IMG/VR virus record: IMGVR_UViG_3300034374_006381
Span: 1 to 21,437 of that record
Origin: a virus
Reading direction: 5' to 3' (one strand)
DNA length: 21,437 nt
Of this stretch, positions 21,366 to 21,437 are shown in pieces. A model generated the notes under the pieces. It searched no databases and was not told the origin of the DNA. It saw only the letters and a list, made by a program, of their open reading frames with translations. Every line of letters starts with the position of its first letter. The stretch's first letter is position 1. Made by a program: the position numbers and the translations under genes.

Positions 21366-21437
21366 ACCTACATAAAATAATTCTAAAAAAGTGGTTGCAA
21401 ATCGCGAGGCACTTCCCCATTGTCAGAATTATACCAG
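21362..21437 (+). CDS. start of a further gene, cut by the window end
   Basis: ATG at 21362 overlaps the lipoprotein stop by 4 nt (ATGA) and the frame stays open to the end of the window (25 codons). The visible peptide is basic and hydrophobic (MNLHKIILKKWLQIARHFP). The overlap style matches other gene junctions here, so a real gene, perhaps another lysis protein, is plausible. The base composition is AT-richer than upstream genes. Too little is visible to assign function. Confidence 0.4.
   Translation, partial: MNLHKIILKKWLQIARHFPIVRIIP

Overview
This window is the late (virion-building) region of a tailed double-stranded DNA phage or prophage with a long non-contractile tail (siphovirus type). 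The packaging and head genes follow the lambda-like order: small terminase, gpA-type large terminase, gpW-like joiner, gpB-type portal, gpC/S49 protease, scaffold, major capsid, head-tail and tail genes, fibres, lysis genes. All genes are on the + strand, packed with 4-11 nt overlaps. No integrase, repressor or replication gene is visible, so lysogeny cannot be judged. The host is probably a Gram-negative bacterium: the phage encodes a lipoprotein with a signal peptide and a heptosyltransferase-type (GT9) enzyme. Most of the window is GC-rich, with AT-richer islands at the 3' part of terL plus the HNH gene and in the middle of a receptor-binding-type gene. The host genus cannot be named from the sequence.

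Layout. 1-2233: terminase subunits. 2226-3086: a free-standing HNH endonuclease with its own promoter, next to a terL 3' half whose base composition differs from its 5' half. 3083-5276: an accessory cassette of sulfotransferase-like, SAM-methyltransferase-like and GT9 glycosyltransferase genes, placed between terL and the head genes. 5266-5479: a strong promoter, a roughly 100-nt highly structured leader that may be a new small RNA, and a complete tRNA-Asn(GTT) with encoded CCA. 5505-9585: head module, ending in a rho-independent terminator after the capsid gene. 9605-14608: head-tail connector, tail completion, tail tube candidate, tail chaperone candidate, a short tape measure, and two small tail proteins. 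14610-17551: a 641-residue Thr/Ser-rich protein overlapping a GT-A-type glycosyltransferase gene. 17535-20337: a promoter, a tail fibre/baseplate protein and a lectin-like receptor-binding protein. 20327-21437: a small unknown protein, a holin-like membrane protein, a lipoprotein with an HExxH motif, and the start of a further gene cut by the window edge.

The most interesting reading is a dispersed virion- or surface-glycan system: GT-A transferase next to a Ser/Thr-rich structural protein, plus GT9, sulfotransferase and methyltransferase enzymes in the accessory cassette. Two regulatory observations also stand out. Three genes without a Shine-Dalgarno sequence (2262, 5542, 17570) each have a sigma70-like promoter whose -10 box ends 6-8 nt before the ATG, which predicts leaderless mRNAs. 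The RNA upstream of the tRNA can fold into three hairpins with complementary loops (kissing interaction) and an exposed anti-Shine-Dalgarno-like stretch.
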